Below are positions 1 to 10,563 of a DNA stretch of 64,000 nucleotides, in pieces (position 1 is the first letter of the stretch; each line of letters opens with the position of its first letter). Position numbers and translations under genes: made by a program. Below the pieces are notes generated by a model. The model saw only the letters and a program-made list of their open reading frames with translations. It was not told the DNA's origin and did not search any database. The stretch comes from Macrothele yani (lineage: Eukaryota; Arthropoda; Arachnida; Araneae; Macrothelidae), in assembly GCA_039090855.1 (NCBI GenBank), contig CM077007.1, positions 18,277,515-18,341,514 of the forward strand, read 5' to 3'.

Positions 1-1164
1 ATATTGTAAAAACAAAAGTGGCCTGACAATTTATTAAATCCGGGTTTGTGATGGGGGGGCAGGTTTCTAAAGACGTTAAATCGAACAAAGTGTTTCGCAA
101 GGTATTTTTATTTAGATATTTGTTTGTGTGTTTTAAACGGCGTAACTGAAAGTGATGAACGAGCTTTTTGTAATGGCCGCTTGCGTGTATGAAACAGTTG
201 TATTTGCAGGCTGAAATTTTTTTATGTGGTGCTTGTGTTTAATTTATGGATGATTTCTTGATATGTGTTTTAAATGTTCAGTGTTTTTATTAATGTGTGT
301 GTTTTAAATGTTCAGTTATTACGGTGTGTTTAAAATTATGTTTATTAATACTCGTAATCAGTGATCGCGTTAACGCCTGGACAGGCGTATTTTACGCATC
401 AAAAACGGAAATGAATTCCTAAAAAAAAGCTAGGACGAATTTTTACTTCTCCAAAAATTTTAAAAACTGAATCTAGGTTGTTGTTTTTTATTATCATCAT
501 TAGTCATTACTATATATAACTCCCCCCCCCCTTGAGTTGACTGTTGAACACAGAAATTGCGCCATCGGTAATGTAATTCCTTCCTCGTTCCCCACCCCAA
601 GCTCTGCCACTGTTCTCGGTGTCGCATATCTCGGGCTGCGGGAAAACACGACCCCGAAAGGCCAAGGCCTGTGCGGACAAACGACTATCTCTGTCACCAC
701 TTGGGAAGAGAAATTTCAGTGACCATGATCTCTGCTGCCGTGCCCGGTGAACAACAGAGCTGCGAAAACGCCGTAAATAGAGGGAGGAAGGCAACTTTTT
801 TTTTCGAGAGTTCTGAAGGGAAAAAAATAGCTGTTCTGTATAAAAAAAAAGCTTAGGGGTGGGGGCAGATTCCCGCTATTTACAACTGAAATGTTTTCTA
901 TTGCACTTCTTTTTTTGGAGGAAATATAAAAATATGAGCTAGTAAGCGTGGTATATAATATTTTACATGTATTCTGCGTATTTTTATACTTTAAATTTAA
1001 TGGAATTCATATTTCTTACGATTACCACAGTACTTCCTTCATATAATTATCGTTATGATTTACATGCTGCATTTGTAGGAAACATGCAATAGAACTTTAT
1101 TTCATTTGTAGGAAAATTTCCTACTGTCCTACATAATGGTATTTTATTTCATATCTTCCCACAG
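1..1164. other. No gene recognised; GC-rich patch at 537-790
   Basis: AT-rich sequence with short homopolymers surrounds a clearly GC-richer, CpG-containing patch at about 537-790. No reading frame in the patch resembles a known protein. A polypyrimidine tract ending in AG lies at 1150-1164, exactly where an open frame begins, so the patch could be a promoter or untranslated first exon for the hAT-like gene that follows. That link is inference only. Confidence 0.4.
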
Positions 1165-3610
1165 ATATTCCCAGAGAGCTGACGCAAATTGAAAATGAAG
1201 GAAGGCACAGTGAGCACCACGAGGAAGATCAGATAGTTGTAGTTAAAGAAGATCAGAACAATGTCCAACTCCAAGAAAATGACATGAAGGAAAACGAGAA
1301 GCGTTCAGATCAAATGCAAGATGACGAAGAGTGTATAAATGTAGATTTACGTATTGGTGGCACAGGAAAAAATATTCCGTCAACTCCTGGTAAATTGTAT
1401 TTAGATTTTCATGATCCAGGAAGTTGGCCTGAAAAGTTTTGTGATGCCCAAAGATGCTATTTGATAAGGATGAGAGCTGAAATTCGAGATGTCCATGAGC
1501 CTAATGGTCTTGCTAACAGTCTAAGGGATGGTAGGAAGCTTACCGGAGAATTGTTTTACAAACAGCTTCCAAACAATTTCAGAGTTCGGAGATCATGGTT
1601 AGCCTACAGTAAGTCAAAAAAGGCACTTTTCTGTATCCCTTGCAGATTATTTTCAGATTCCATTCCCGATCAAAAGTTTAAAAAGATGGGTTCACTCAGT
1701 GGAAGAAATTAAGTGATCGAATTCCAGAGCACGAAAACTCGTTAAATCACAAAATGTGTTTTTGTTCATGGAAGACGCTGGAATCATCATTGGTAACAAG
1801 AAAATGCATAGATAAAGAGCTTCAATAGCAAATCAGAGAAGAGGAAAACCATTGGAAAGCTGTGTTGCTGTCTATTGTTGATGTCATTGTGCATTTGGCA
1901 AAACAGGGTAGCCCGTTTAGAGGATCAGAAGAAACCAGTGACTTTGGTGACTCTACCAGTGGAAAGTTTCTCAATACCATAGAGCTCGTTTCACATTACC
2001 ATGCCCCTTTACGAGAACATATTGAACGCCACAAAAAAGGTCAGCTTACTTATTTTTCTCACGCAATACAAGATGATTTTTTGAAAATAATTTCAAGAAA
2101 AATTAGGGAAAAAATACTGAACGACATTAAGGAAGCAAAGTATTTTTTCATGATGTTTGACTGCACTCCCAACGTAAGCCATCAGGAGCAGATGTCTCAG
2201 ATTATAAGGTACGTACGGGTTGATGAGAACGGTCCAGAAGTTGTTGAGAGCTTCATTGATTTCTTCACTGTGACGGATAAAACTGGTTCAGGCCTGTCAG
2301 AAGCCATCATAGATAAACTGAAAAGGGATGGGTTGGACATCAGCAACTGCATGGGCCAGTCGCATCATAATGGTGCTAATATGGCTGGAATGAACAAGGG
2401 TGTTCAGAAACGTATCTTGGGTAAGAATCCCTTAGACTTTTTTATACCATGTGCAGCTCATTCACTCAATTTAGTGGGTTTTCACGCTGCTTGTGTGGTG
2501 ATATAGGCAGAAACATACTTCGGTACACTTCACCGCCTCTATTTATTCTTTGATGCATCAACTTCAAGGTGGGAAGTTCTTCAGGCTCATGTGATAACCA
2601 CACTGAAATCGCAGACACAAACCAGATGGTCAGCCAAAATCGAAGCCGTGAGAGTTGTTTTTTTCCAACTGGAAAAAGTCATGAAGTCCTTAGATGAACT
2701 TAAGAACTACAGTGACTCAAACTTGGAAACGAAAGATGGGGCCAAACATCTTTTGAAAGACCTATCAACATATGAATTTATTGTGATGACCTGTTTGTGG
2801 TTCAAAGTTTTGAGTCATATTCACCGGGTCAATAAACTTCTTCAAACAGAGGATATAACAATTGATATGTCTGCAAAGCACATCCGTGGACTCATCAAAA
2901 TTCTGGAATCGTCTCGAGATACTTGTGCAAATGATGCAATCACTAAAGCCAGAGAAAAGTCAAAGGAACTTGGATTGAGCCCCAATTTCCGTAAAGTTCG
3001 AATGAGGAAAAGGAAGACATTTTTGGATGAAGATGAAGAGGTTCAAATGTCTACAGAAAAAAATTCAAGATCCTTCTTTTGGAAGTAATGGACAGGGGCT
3101 TCCAGAACTGAGAAGGAGATTTAAAGCGATCGAGGAACTAGATAAAAATTCAACTTCCTTCATGGCTCCAAGTTCCAGTCACTTTCTGCAGAAGAACTAA
3201 GGTCGAAGGCAGCTCAGCTTGGGGAGACGTATTCAGATAATATCTGCAAAGCTGAGCTTGAACTAGAAGTAGAGAGCTTTAAGCATCACGCTCTGAGCCT
3301 GGACAGTAATTTGAAAACTGCATCTCCTAAAGCTCTCCTAAATTTAATTTTCAAATGTAGACTTGAAGATGCGTACCCAAACATTTCAACAACACTTTGG
3401 ATTTTGTTGACACTTCCAGTGACTGTTGCATCAAACGAACGAAGTTTCAGGAAACTAAAGCTGATTAAAACGTACGTACTGAACACTATCAGACAGGAAC
3501 GTCTCTCAAACCTAAGTATAATTAACATTGAACACAAAGTGGCATCATAAATTTCATATGATGAAGTCATTAAATTCTTTGCAGCCAAGAAAGCTCGCAA
3601 GATAAAGTTA
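1165..3610 (+). pseudogene. hAT-type (ZMYM1-like, TTF/DUF4371) transposase pseudogene
   Basis: An open frame begins just after a good splice acceptor (CACAG at 1160-1164) with an acidic leader, then shows the order of ZMYM1-like hAT transposases. A TTF-type region (LFYKQLPNNFRVRRSWL, ALFCIPCRLF) lies at 1540-1660. The DUF4371/RNase H region (FFMMFDCTPNVSHQEQMS, IIRYVRVDENGPEVVE) is at 2140-2260, and the PCAAHSLNLVG motif at 2449-2481. The C-terminal dimerisation domain (VTVASNERSFRKLKLIK) is at 3420-3470. The frame is broken by an indel in the A5 run at 1680-1684, in-frame TAGs near 1827 and 2503, and a frame change after 3088, so it is not a working transposase as it stands. A hAT terminus lies about 270 bp downstream. 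A domesticated gene is possible, but the stops argue against it. Confidence 0.8.
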
Positions 3611-3845
3611 TAGGATTTTTTTGTAATCATTTTTGTACACTTTTAGTAGAATTTTTTGTGTTCACACCATAAGTGTAATTAAATAATACCTTCATTTTGA
3701 TAATCTGGTAAAAGGCCTCTTGTATACACTTTTTTAAATTTAAATATTTTTTTTTTGTTCAAACCATAACTGTAAATAAATAATACCTTAATTTTGAAAA
3801 TCTGGTAAAAAGCCTCGTGTGAAGAGGGGGTGCCGCCAGTCTGAG

Positions 3846-3884
3846 GTTTTGCCCCACCAAAGAAAATTTCTAGTTCCGGCACTG
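3846..3884 (-). repeat. Right terminus of the hAT element
   Basis: Read on the minus strand, the segment begins CAGTGCCGGAACTAG and continues into an AAATTTTC and GGTGGGGC tract, a typical hAT-style end starting CAG and located just beyond the dimerisation domain. The matching left end is not visible in the first 1.1 kb, so the left half is lost or lies outside the window. Confidence 0.5.
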
Positions 3885-3889
3885 GCATG

Positions 3890-4230
3890 GCAATCTATGG
3901 CCATCCATCAAAATCGGCGGGGGCGACTTAGTAACCAATGAGTTTTCCAACAAGATAACGACCCAAAGCATGAAACCAAGATTGTTAAGGAATTGATCGT
4001 TTATAATATACCGCAACTGTTTCATTCATCTACCAGTCTTCAGATTAAAATCCGCACCAAACACATTTAGGATGAACTTGAACGAAAAGGTTGTAAATAC
4101 ATCACAGATCGGGGGTGGTCTAAAATTACAGCACGTACAACAAAAATATCTTGTGTTTTCAATGACAAGGAGATTGCAATTGATTCCATAGGAGACCACA
4201 CACAATATAAATTTGATTTCCAGAGCTAGT
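3890..4230 (+). pseudogene. Tc1/mariner transposase C-terminal fragment
   Basis: Translation from about 3940 gives FQQDNDPKHETK, the second catalytic Asp block of Tc1 transposases. About 100 bp on, QSSD-NP (with a stop where Leu is expected) and DELERK correspond to the final block that normally reads SPDLNPIE and ends in a DELERR-like tail. Stops and frame changes show it is dead. No upstream transposase part is present, so it is a truncated scrap abutting the hAT end. Confidence 0.7.
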
Positions 4231-4289
4231 AGTCATGTACATATAATTTACTTTCCTCTGTAGATAGACTTTTGCAGCTAGTTCCACAG

Positions 4290-4620
4290 CATCAATCTGT
4301 TAAAAAAACATTTCTTACCAATGTTTTTTGAAGGCAAAATTATATTACCTTCTGCTCGCTGTCTAGCACGATATAAATATTTATTCTAGGAGGAAATGGA
4401 AAATAGTTTAATTGATAGGTGACACCGTGGGGTTCGGGTATACTAGGTTCAAGTAAAAGATTAAGAGGGTAAGAATATATATATATATATATATATTTTT
4501 TTTTTAAGTTTAAAGCAGGTTAAATTTTTTATATCGTGTTGAACAGCGAACAGAAGGTAATATAATTTTGCCTTAAAAAAACAATGGTTTCTTTACCACA
4601 ATGAACTTACATTGTCCCCC
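4290..4620. repeat. Fold-back element with about 75 bp inverted arms
   Basis: The arm at 4305-4382 (core AAGGCAAAATTATATTACC) recurs in inverted orientation at 4525-4600. They flank a centre of about 140 bp that contains a (TA)n run at 4476-4495. The arms are imperfect but collinear. This fits a MITE or fold-back transposon remnant; no coding sequence lies inside. Confidence 0.6.
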
Positions 4621-4875
4621 TTAGACCTCTCTCAAGAAAATAACCAAACTAAAATAAATTTCTTATATTTTAATGTGTTTTGTTTCCTTTTCCCCTGAAC
4701 CTATCTGCATATACTTAATATATTCGTATAATACAAATATATTTCCTACGTTGTTTACAGTTACTTGCATAATGCAACATTTTAGGGTGTATGTAGACTT
4801 GTGTCTCACTATATCAGTCAAATATGCTTACCTTTAATAGAGCACTTACTGAATCACTAATTAAGGCTTTTTGTT

Positions 4876-5382
4876 TTAGTTCGGAAGGCTTTCGTTCAGA
4901 GATGTAACACGTTGCTCCAATCGACGTTTCTTTTTGGTAATATTGCGAGCTTTGTGCTCATGTCTTGCTATCTGCTGCTTTGCAATATGTAGAAACTTTT
5001 GGGTTTTTGATGGGGAATACATATCTTCATCCGTGAAATCTACAACATAAGTTAAACGTCTTTTAACAGAATTGGAAATTTCAGATGATTTCAGACTTTG
5101 TATTGAAGTGCTTGGAAGTTCAATTTCTTTAGCTTCATCCAAAAGAAATACTCTCTCTTTTGGTGGCTTACATTTCCTTTGTTTTGAAATCAGATGTTTA
5201 GGGAAATCAAAAATAGTGGGAATTGCATCAGATTTCAGCCACCTAACTCCCCCAAACCTTCCAGTGTCAAAGAGTCTTCAATGAAATGCTTAGAACAAAT
5301 TTTACTGTACTTTGAAGGGTTAAAATGTTCTCTGTTAAGTTTCACTGTCCATAATTTTTTCCTGTCTACATCCATTTGGAAA
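4876..5382 (-). CDS. THAP-domain protein exon, one frameshift
   Basis: On the minus strand an acceptor (CTATATAG at 5383-5390) is followed by an exon reading FQMDVDRKKLW, then NREHFNPSKYSKICSKHF. These are the second half of a THAP C2CH zinc finger: the invariant Trp, the F-x-P block and the C-x2-H pair. Then follow RWLKSDAIPTIF, matching the AVPTIF motif that closes the domain, a basic linker, and a helical Lys/Arg/Glu-rich tail (4880-4980) likely to form a coiled coil. Reaching the AVPTIF part needs a 1-nt shift at the C5 run at 5249-5253. The first Cys pair must lie in an upstream exon that I cannot find. It could be a host THAP regulator or the DNA-binding end of a P-like transposase; no transposase domain follows within the window. 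Confidence 0.65.
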
Positions 5383-5482
5383 CTATATAGAAAAAATAAC
5401 ACAATGTTAGTTAAACTAATCGTCCTGGTAATATAAATATGATTCATACTGGAAAGTGGAAACCAACAGGCCAACAATTACA

Positions 5483-6415
5483 CCATTATTACTATTATTT
5501 ATACATACTATATAAAAGAGAAAGTTGTATAGTAGTGGCCAAAATTGTAGAAACGTTTTGGAAATAGTGTATTTTTTTAGGTTTAATGGCTCGCAACACC
5601 ACTGTTTTTTGGAATAATACCATAATATTATATATCAATGGAAAAGCAATTTCATCAAGAATGTAATGCAATAACTTTTATGAAGGATTTTGTGTTAGAA
5701 CAGTAGTTATAAAGAAGAAAAGTGAAACATATAGAAAAAATGAGATATACAAAAATTCTCACCATGTCAGTTAATACTTAGTCCTGTTACTTTCTTTTTT
5801 GTTTCGTTAAAATAAATTAACTAAATCGATTTTTTTCTTTATATTTAGCATTTATTTATTTTTATTTTTTCGTGTGTGTGTGTATGTTGTGGGGGGCAGA
5901 AATATTACTGCATTATAACATTTTGTGTCGGCAGTGACAGTTATAGTTTTTTTGCATTCCATTTTGTTTTATTTCTTTTTAGGATAAAAATTAAATTAAC
6001 CCGAGAAATACCAGGTACCCCTGCTAGTACTGGATACACTTGTAATCCCGCTATCTATCAAACAGTACAAAAGAGCGGTATCATTCAAGGTCTATAAAAG
6101 TGATTCGATGCAGTTTGGGTGTTCATAATGACAGCAAAAAATTTTACTGATCGCATCACAATCAATCCTGTCACGACAGTTATAAATTTCGTACCTATGA
6201 AATGACACCGGACCACCCTTTACAAATCATTCCTTATATCCAATAGCACAACATGTCCACCCCATGGTACAAATTTATTTCATAATTTCAACCACAGAAA
6301 TTAAAATCGCTCACTTAACTTCAAGTAATCTATAGTACAGTTACGAACTACGCCCCGCGAAAGCCGGTGGTTGACACACATCACGTGACTACCCTCTGGA
6401 GATGTTTGTGTAAGC
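5483..6415. other. No gene; possible Tc1-type terminus at 5533
   Basis: AT-rich, non-coding. The segment from 5533 (AGTGGCCAAAATTGTAGAAA) resembles the ends of Tc1-like elements, and the text around 5775-5795 (TTAATACTTAGTCC) resembles their subterminal region. No transposase frame or partner terminus is visible. The remainder to 6415 shows no structure I can name. Confidence 0.3.
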
Positions 6416-7238
6416 TGACCAGACGTACCCAATTCTGGAGGACAGTCCTCGAATTCAGTTTACTATCCCCAAAAACGTCTGAAGCCTTTGGGGACGCAAA
6501 TTGCCCTCAAATTTTAATGTTTGTCCCCAAATATCCTCGAATTTACACTTACTCATTAACCTTTTAGATTTCCAATGAAAAATGTTCTTAAAAGTAGTTT
6601 TCGTTGTTTTTGTACTAATTTTCCAACATGCTTCTTGTGAAAACAAATTTTGACTTTTTTCTTCTTTCTGGGTTTAACTACCATTACGAGCAACTCTAAA
6701 GACTATAAGCAGTCACCTGTTTCTAATTTGGAGACATTCGCTCTAGGTAAGGGAGAGAGCAAGTGCTGCAAGACAAACACCACCCATGCCTCATTCGGGA
6801 CCCGAATCCGTACCAACTTGTACGAATAGTCAGCACTAGGTCAATGCACCACTGGCGCTGTCAAATTTCGACTGTACTTGTTCTGGGTATCTCCAAAAAC
6901 TTTGGCAAAATGAAAAATTCGCCATGCAATTACTATGGTGTGCAGCCTAATTTTAATTCAGCGCATGTACCTAAGGTAAAGCATTTCACTTTTACTAATA
7001 TGTTCTTGCCATCATAGTTCTGCTTTGTCAATACAAATACCAACATTCTACAAGATATATCCTTTTAAGACACAGGTTTTAATGTGTAATATCGCACTTA
7101 TTGAAGCAATGCAATTTTGCGACAAAAAGATTTGCATATTTATTTTGAGTACGCATGTGTCCCCAAATGAACTACCGATTTGGGGACGTCACGCCCACTT
7201 TGTCCTCAAATCGGTGTCCCAATATCTGGTCACCTTAT
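6416..7238. mobile_element. Non-autonomous DNA transposon (MITE) with GGGGAC-rich ends
   Basis: The left end (GACCAGACGTACCCAATTCT, 6419) and right end (minus strand GACCAGATATTGGGACACCG, from about 7236) are inverted relatives. Both subterminal regions repeat GGGGAC/GTCCCC words (6469-6560 and 7155-7225). The interior has no transposase and carries a degraded tRNA-SINE at 6668-6860. This is the structure of a cut-and-paste derivative of a few hundred bp plus the SINE. The superfamily is not assigned. Confidence 0.55.
6668..6860 (-). mobile_element. tRNA-derived SINE, old degraded copy
   Basis: This is the most diverged member of the SINE family found throughout the window. It still carries the GGTTTAAC tail block, the CTATAAGCAGTC block and a damaged B-box region. 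It sits inside the MITE and so is younger than it. Confidence 0.65.
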
Positions 7239-7315
7239 GTTTGTGCCGCCTTCCGAGCTCCTAGCTCTGTCGATCTATATTCGTATTCTAAGACTGGCAC
7301 ACGTAGACGAAGACG

Positions 7316-7591
7316 TCATAGGTTTAGATGACATGGGGAAGGTACCGTTGCACGAGACATCCATTGCGTCGTTGTCAGCAACAAGGGTGATAGCAGCTTG
7401 AGATGAGTGAGAGGCAACTGAACAGCCGGAGGAAAGGGGATGTTCACTTCACGAGTTGAGGGCAGTGCAACGTCGCCGCCAGGGGAGGGCAACAAAACAG
7501 TACCCATGGAAGAAGAAGAGGTTGCCGTCAACATCGATGGAACACCGGAAGTGAGGTCCAGTTGCGGGTCTTCACCACCGGAAAACGCCAT
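7316..7591 (-). CDS. Unidentified GC-rich open exon (hypothetical)
   Basis: I do not recognise this protein. From ATG at 7591 the minus strand is open for 91 codons in sequence much richer in G+C and CpG than its surroundings. It encodes a Ser/Thr/Pro/Leu-rich N-terminus beginning MAFSGGEDPQLDLTSG. Upstream (7595-7660) is a GC-rich, pyrimidine-containing leader that would suit a promoter and 5' UTR. A second frame over the 3' half (…DNDAMDVSCNG) also looks protein-like, so an indel or a splice junction may lie near 7400. No convincing donor or next exon is visible. It could be a first coding exon of a host gene or chance openness of a CpG patch. Confidence 0.3.
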   Translation of the reverse strand: MAFSGGEDPQLDLTSGVPSMLTATSSSSMGTVLLPSPGGDVALPSTREVNIPFPPAVQLPLTHLKLLSPLLLTTTQWMSRATVPSPCHLNL

Positions 7592-7805
7592 TTGCAGTGG
7601 CGCCGACTATCGTAGCTTCGACCAGCTCGGCCGAGAGATAAACAAGACGGAATAGGAAAAGAAAAAGGCAACTCACCAATCAGGGAGTATTCACACACGA
7701 TAGGGGAACTTTCCAAAGGTAAGTGCTTTGAAACTTGGGATGCACAACTCACTAAAAACACACAAAATACGCATGAATTGACGGAGCTCAGAAGCCACAA
7801 CTCAA

Positions 7806-8030
7806 TTTTTTTTTTTTTTTTATTGGAGGTTTAACGACCACCGTGAGCAACTCAAATGGGCTATAAGCAGTCGCCCGTCCCTAATTTAGGGTCACTGGTT
7901 CCAGGAAAGGGAGAGAGCCAGTGCCGTAAGACAAACACAACATCCATGCCTGACCGGGATTCGAACCCGGACCCCGTACAGACGAATGATCAGAGGCCAA
8001 CGCCTTAGACCACTGCGCCACCGGGGCGGC
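7806..8030 (-). mobile_element. tRNA-derived SINE, reference copy of the family
   Basis: About 220 bp. Read on the minus strand it has a tRNA-like head with A box (TGGCGCAGTGG) and B box (GGTTCGAATCC), so it would be transcribed by RNA polymerase III from an internal promoter. A unique body follows (CACTGGCTCTCTCCCTTCC, then CGGGCGACTGCTTATAGCCC), then a tail GGTCGTTAAACCTCCAAT and poly-A. The D-arm and extra bases before the T-arm suggest a Leu/Ser-type (long variable arm) tRNA ancestor. The target duplication is about 10 bp (CACAACTCAA on both sides). The 3' tail does not match the RTE LINEs here, so its partner LINE is not in the window. Confidence 0.9.
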
Positions 8031-8032
8031 CA

Positions 8033-8212
8033 CAACTCAATGAGCTATAAGCAGACGCCCGTCCCTAATTTGGGGTCACTGGTTCCAGGGAAGGGAGAGA
8101 TCCAGTGCCGTAAGACAAACACAACATCCATGTCTCACCGGGATTCGAACCCGGACGCTTTCGGACGAATGATCAGAGGCCATCGCTTAGACCACTGCGC
8201 CACCGGGACGGC
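8033..8212 (-). mobile_element. SINE copy, 3' end truncated
   Basis: Same family, lacking the GTTAAACC tail block; it abuts the previous copy through its CAACTCAATGAGC part. Head and B box are intact. Confidence 0.85.
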
Positions 8213-8257
8213 AAATCGAAATTCGAACGAACACTGCGAGATTTCAACTGCCTCCGA

Positions 8258-8472
8258 TTTTTTTTGACTGAAAATTTAACGACCACCGTGAGCAACTCAA
8301 TGGGCTATAAGCAGTCGCCCGTCCCTAATTTAGGACCACTGGTTCCAGAGAAGGGAAAGAGCCAGTGCCGTCAGACAAACACAACATCCATGTCTCACCG
8401 GTATTCGAAAACGGACCCCTTTTGGACGAATGATCAGTAGCCATCGCTTAGACCACTATGCCACCGGGCGGC
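8258..8472 (-). mobile_element. SINE copy
   Basis: Complete from poly-T (tail) to CCGGGCGGC (head). Flanks CTGCCTCCGATT and CTGCCTTTGATT look like a slightly diverged target duplication. Confidence 0.88.
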
Positions 8473-8493
8473 CTGCCTTTGATTCGTAGTGTC

Positions 8494-8719
8494 TTTCTTT
8501 TTTTTTTTTTGATTGGAGGTTTAACGACCACCGTGAGCAACTCAATGGGCTATAAGCAGTCGCCCGTCCATAATTTAGGGTCATTGGTTCCAGGGAAGGG
8601 AGAGAGCCAGTGCCGTAAGACAAACACAACATCCATTTCTAACTGGAATTCGAACGAGGACCCCTTACGGACGAATGATCAGAGGCCACCGCCTTAGACC
8701 ACTGCGCCACCGGGGCGGC
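8494..8719 (-). mobile_element. SINE copy
   Basis: Complete copy with perfect target duplication GATTCGTAGTGTC on both sides, showing insertion into the sequence next to the preceding copy. Confidence 0.9.
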
Positions 8720-8835
8720 GATTCGTAGTGTCGTAACATTCAAAATCTCTTTTCTTAAAGTGGACGACAAAACACATTGGAGAGTACACATTGGGATGGA
8801 AATTACAACGTTTCATTTCACACAGCCATTCCTTT

Positions 8836-9046
8836 GCCGGTGGCGCAGTGGTCTAAGCGATGGCCTCTGATCATTCGTCCGAACGGGGTCCGGGTTCGAA
8901 TCCCGGTGAGGCATGGATGATATGTTTGTCTTACGGCACTGGCTCTCTCCCTTCCCTGGAACCAGTGTCCCTAAGTTAGGGACGGGCGACTGCTTATAGC
9001 TCATTGAGTTGCTCACGGTGGTCGTTAAACCTCCAATAAAAAAAAA
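8836..9046 (+). mobile_element. SINE copy
   Basis: Plus-strand copy with a perfect 14 bp target duplication (ACAGCCATTCCTTT) at 8822-8835 and 9047-9060, so a recent-looking retroposition. Confidence 0.92.
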
Positions 9047-9150
9047 ACAGCCATTCCTTTAACAATTTCGTTTTTTTCAGAGGAATGTTGTTCTTTCCTG
9101 TACACAATTTAGGTTTCAGAATTTATTAGTACAAACATAATATGAGTAAG

Positions 9151-9363
9151 TTTTTTTTTTTTTTTGAGGTTTAACGACCACCGTGAGCAACTCAATGGGC
9201 TATAAGCAGTCGCCCGTCCCTAATTTAGGGTCACTGGTTCCAGGGAAGGGAGAGAGCCAGTGCCGTAAGACAAACACAACATCCATGCCTCACCGGGATT
9301 CGAACCCGGACCCTTTCGGACGAATGATCAGAGGCCATCGCTTAGACCACTGCGCCACCCGGC
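9151..9363 (-). mobile_element. SINE copy
   Basis: Complete copy; short target duplication around AGTAAG. Its head touches the flank used by the next insertion. Confidence 0.88.
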
Positions 9364-9371
9364 AGTAAAAG

Positions 9372-9606
9372 TTTTTTTTTTTTTTTTTTTTTTTTTTTGA
9401 TTGGAGGTTTAACGACCACCGTGAGCAACTCAATGGGCTATAAGCAGTCGCCCGTCCCTAATTTAGGGTCACTGGTTCCAGGGAAGGGAGAGAGCCAGTG
9501 CCGTAAGACAAACACAACATCCATGCCGCACGGGATTCGAACCCGGACCCCTCACGGACGAATGATCAGAGGCCAACGCCTTAGACCACTGCGCCACCGG
9601 GGCGGC
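9372..9606 (-). mobile_element. SINE copy with long poly-T
   Basis: Complete copy with an unusually long tail (28 T on the + strand). The target duplication CAGTAAAAG lies immediately beside the preceding SINE. Confidence 0.9.
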
Positions 9607-9707
9607 TCAGTAAAAGTTAGACATGTCGTTAATAAATTTACGAAAATCACGAGTTTACTGACCTCCTGCAACGTAACGCCATGTTAAGCAATGGGAAAAC
9701 GCATGTG

Positions 9708-9916
9708 CTGCCCCGGTGGCGTAGTGGTCTAAGCGATGGCCTCTGATAATTCGTCCGAACGGTGTCCGGGTTCGAATCCCGATGAGGCATGGGCGTTGTG
9801 TTTGTCTTACGGCACTGGCTCTCTCCTTCTCTGGAACCAGTGACCCTAAATTAGGGACGGGCGACTGCTTATAGCCCATTGAGTTGCTCACGGTGGTCGA
9901 TAAACCTCCAATAAAA
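9708..9916 (+). mobile_element. SINE copy
   Basis: Plus-strand copy with target duplication AACGCATGT. The A box carries one change (TGGCGTAGTGG). Confidence 0.9.
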
Positions 9917-10030
9917 AACGCATGTAAACAAACTGTTGTTGGTCCGCTGTCACGGAAAAGCTTTCTCATGATGCAATGCCAAGCGAATAATTAAGGTCCG
10001 TATCCTAACACAGTTATATCAAATCCAATT

Positions 10031-10250
10031 GCCGCCCCGGTGGCGCAGTGTTCTGAGGCGTTGGCCTCTGATCATTCGTCCGAAAGGGGTCCGGGTTCGA
10101 ATCCCGGTGAGGCATGGATGTTGTGTTTGTCTTATGGCACTGGCTCTCTCCCTTCCCTGGAACCAGTTACCCTAAATTAGGGACGGGCGACTGCTTATAG
10201 CCCATTGAGTTGTTCACGGTGGTCGTTAAACCTTCAATCAAAAAAAAAAA
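10031..10250 (+). mobile_element. SINE copy nearest the RpS27 promoter
   Basis: Complete copy with target duplication AAATCCAATT on both sides. It ends about 240 bp upstream of the inferred RpS27 start, so its Pol III promoter reads toward that gene. Confidence 0.92.
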
Positions 10251-10439
10251 ATCCAATTATTATTAAATCCAATTATGAGTGACACCATTACTTTCAAGAT
10301 AGGACATATTTTTTTCTTAATCTGGAAAGATTTCACAATACTGCACAATATTAAGCTTCGTGATTACATTTTGTTATTTGACAACCTTGTGCAATCAGAA
10401 AAAAGCGATATCTACAGTTCTTCCCAACTGCGCCACTTT

Positions 10440-10557
10440 GATGCAGGATTCGTTTCGAAGCTGGCAGCAGCACAAAAATTTCAACGTGCCTGTCTTTTGC
10501 GCTTTGTGTTTCGATTGGTGTCCCCCGTAGGTTTGTGTTCCGTTAAATAACGAAAAA
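10440..10557 (+). promoter_or_regulatory. RpS27: RpS27 core promoter and 5'TOP leader
   Basis: The sequence CTTTTGCGC at 10494 is a C followed by pyrimidines about 64 nt before the ATG, the arrangement of the terminal oligopyrimidine (TOP) start of ribosomal protein mRNAs, which places them under growth-dependent translational control. No TATA box is seen, as usual for this class. The exact start is inferred. Confidence 0.5.
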
Positions 10558-10563
10558 ATGCCT
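10558..10563 (+). CDS. RpS27: RpS27 coding exon 1 (Met-Pro)
   Basis: ATG-CCT is followed at once by a strong donor, GTAAGT (10564). This is the conserved gene structure of animal RpS27/eS27, where the first coding exon ends after the second codon and the next begins with the conserved LAKDLLHP. Exon 2 here starts with exactly those codons in the matching phase 9.1 kb downstream. The six-base coding part would be missed by ORF-based annotation. Confidence 0.8.

Noticed and set aside
8836..8925. tRNA genes at each SINE head
   Set aside because: The heads are parts of repeated 220 bp elements with poly-A tails and target duplications; no closed acceptor stem.
9655..9969. Open frames of about 60-104 codons with a shared KQSPVPNLGSLVPGK motif
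   Set aside because: All are translations of the SINE body on one strand and recur with each copy.
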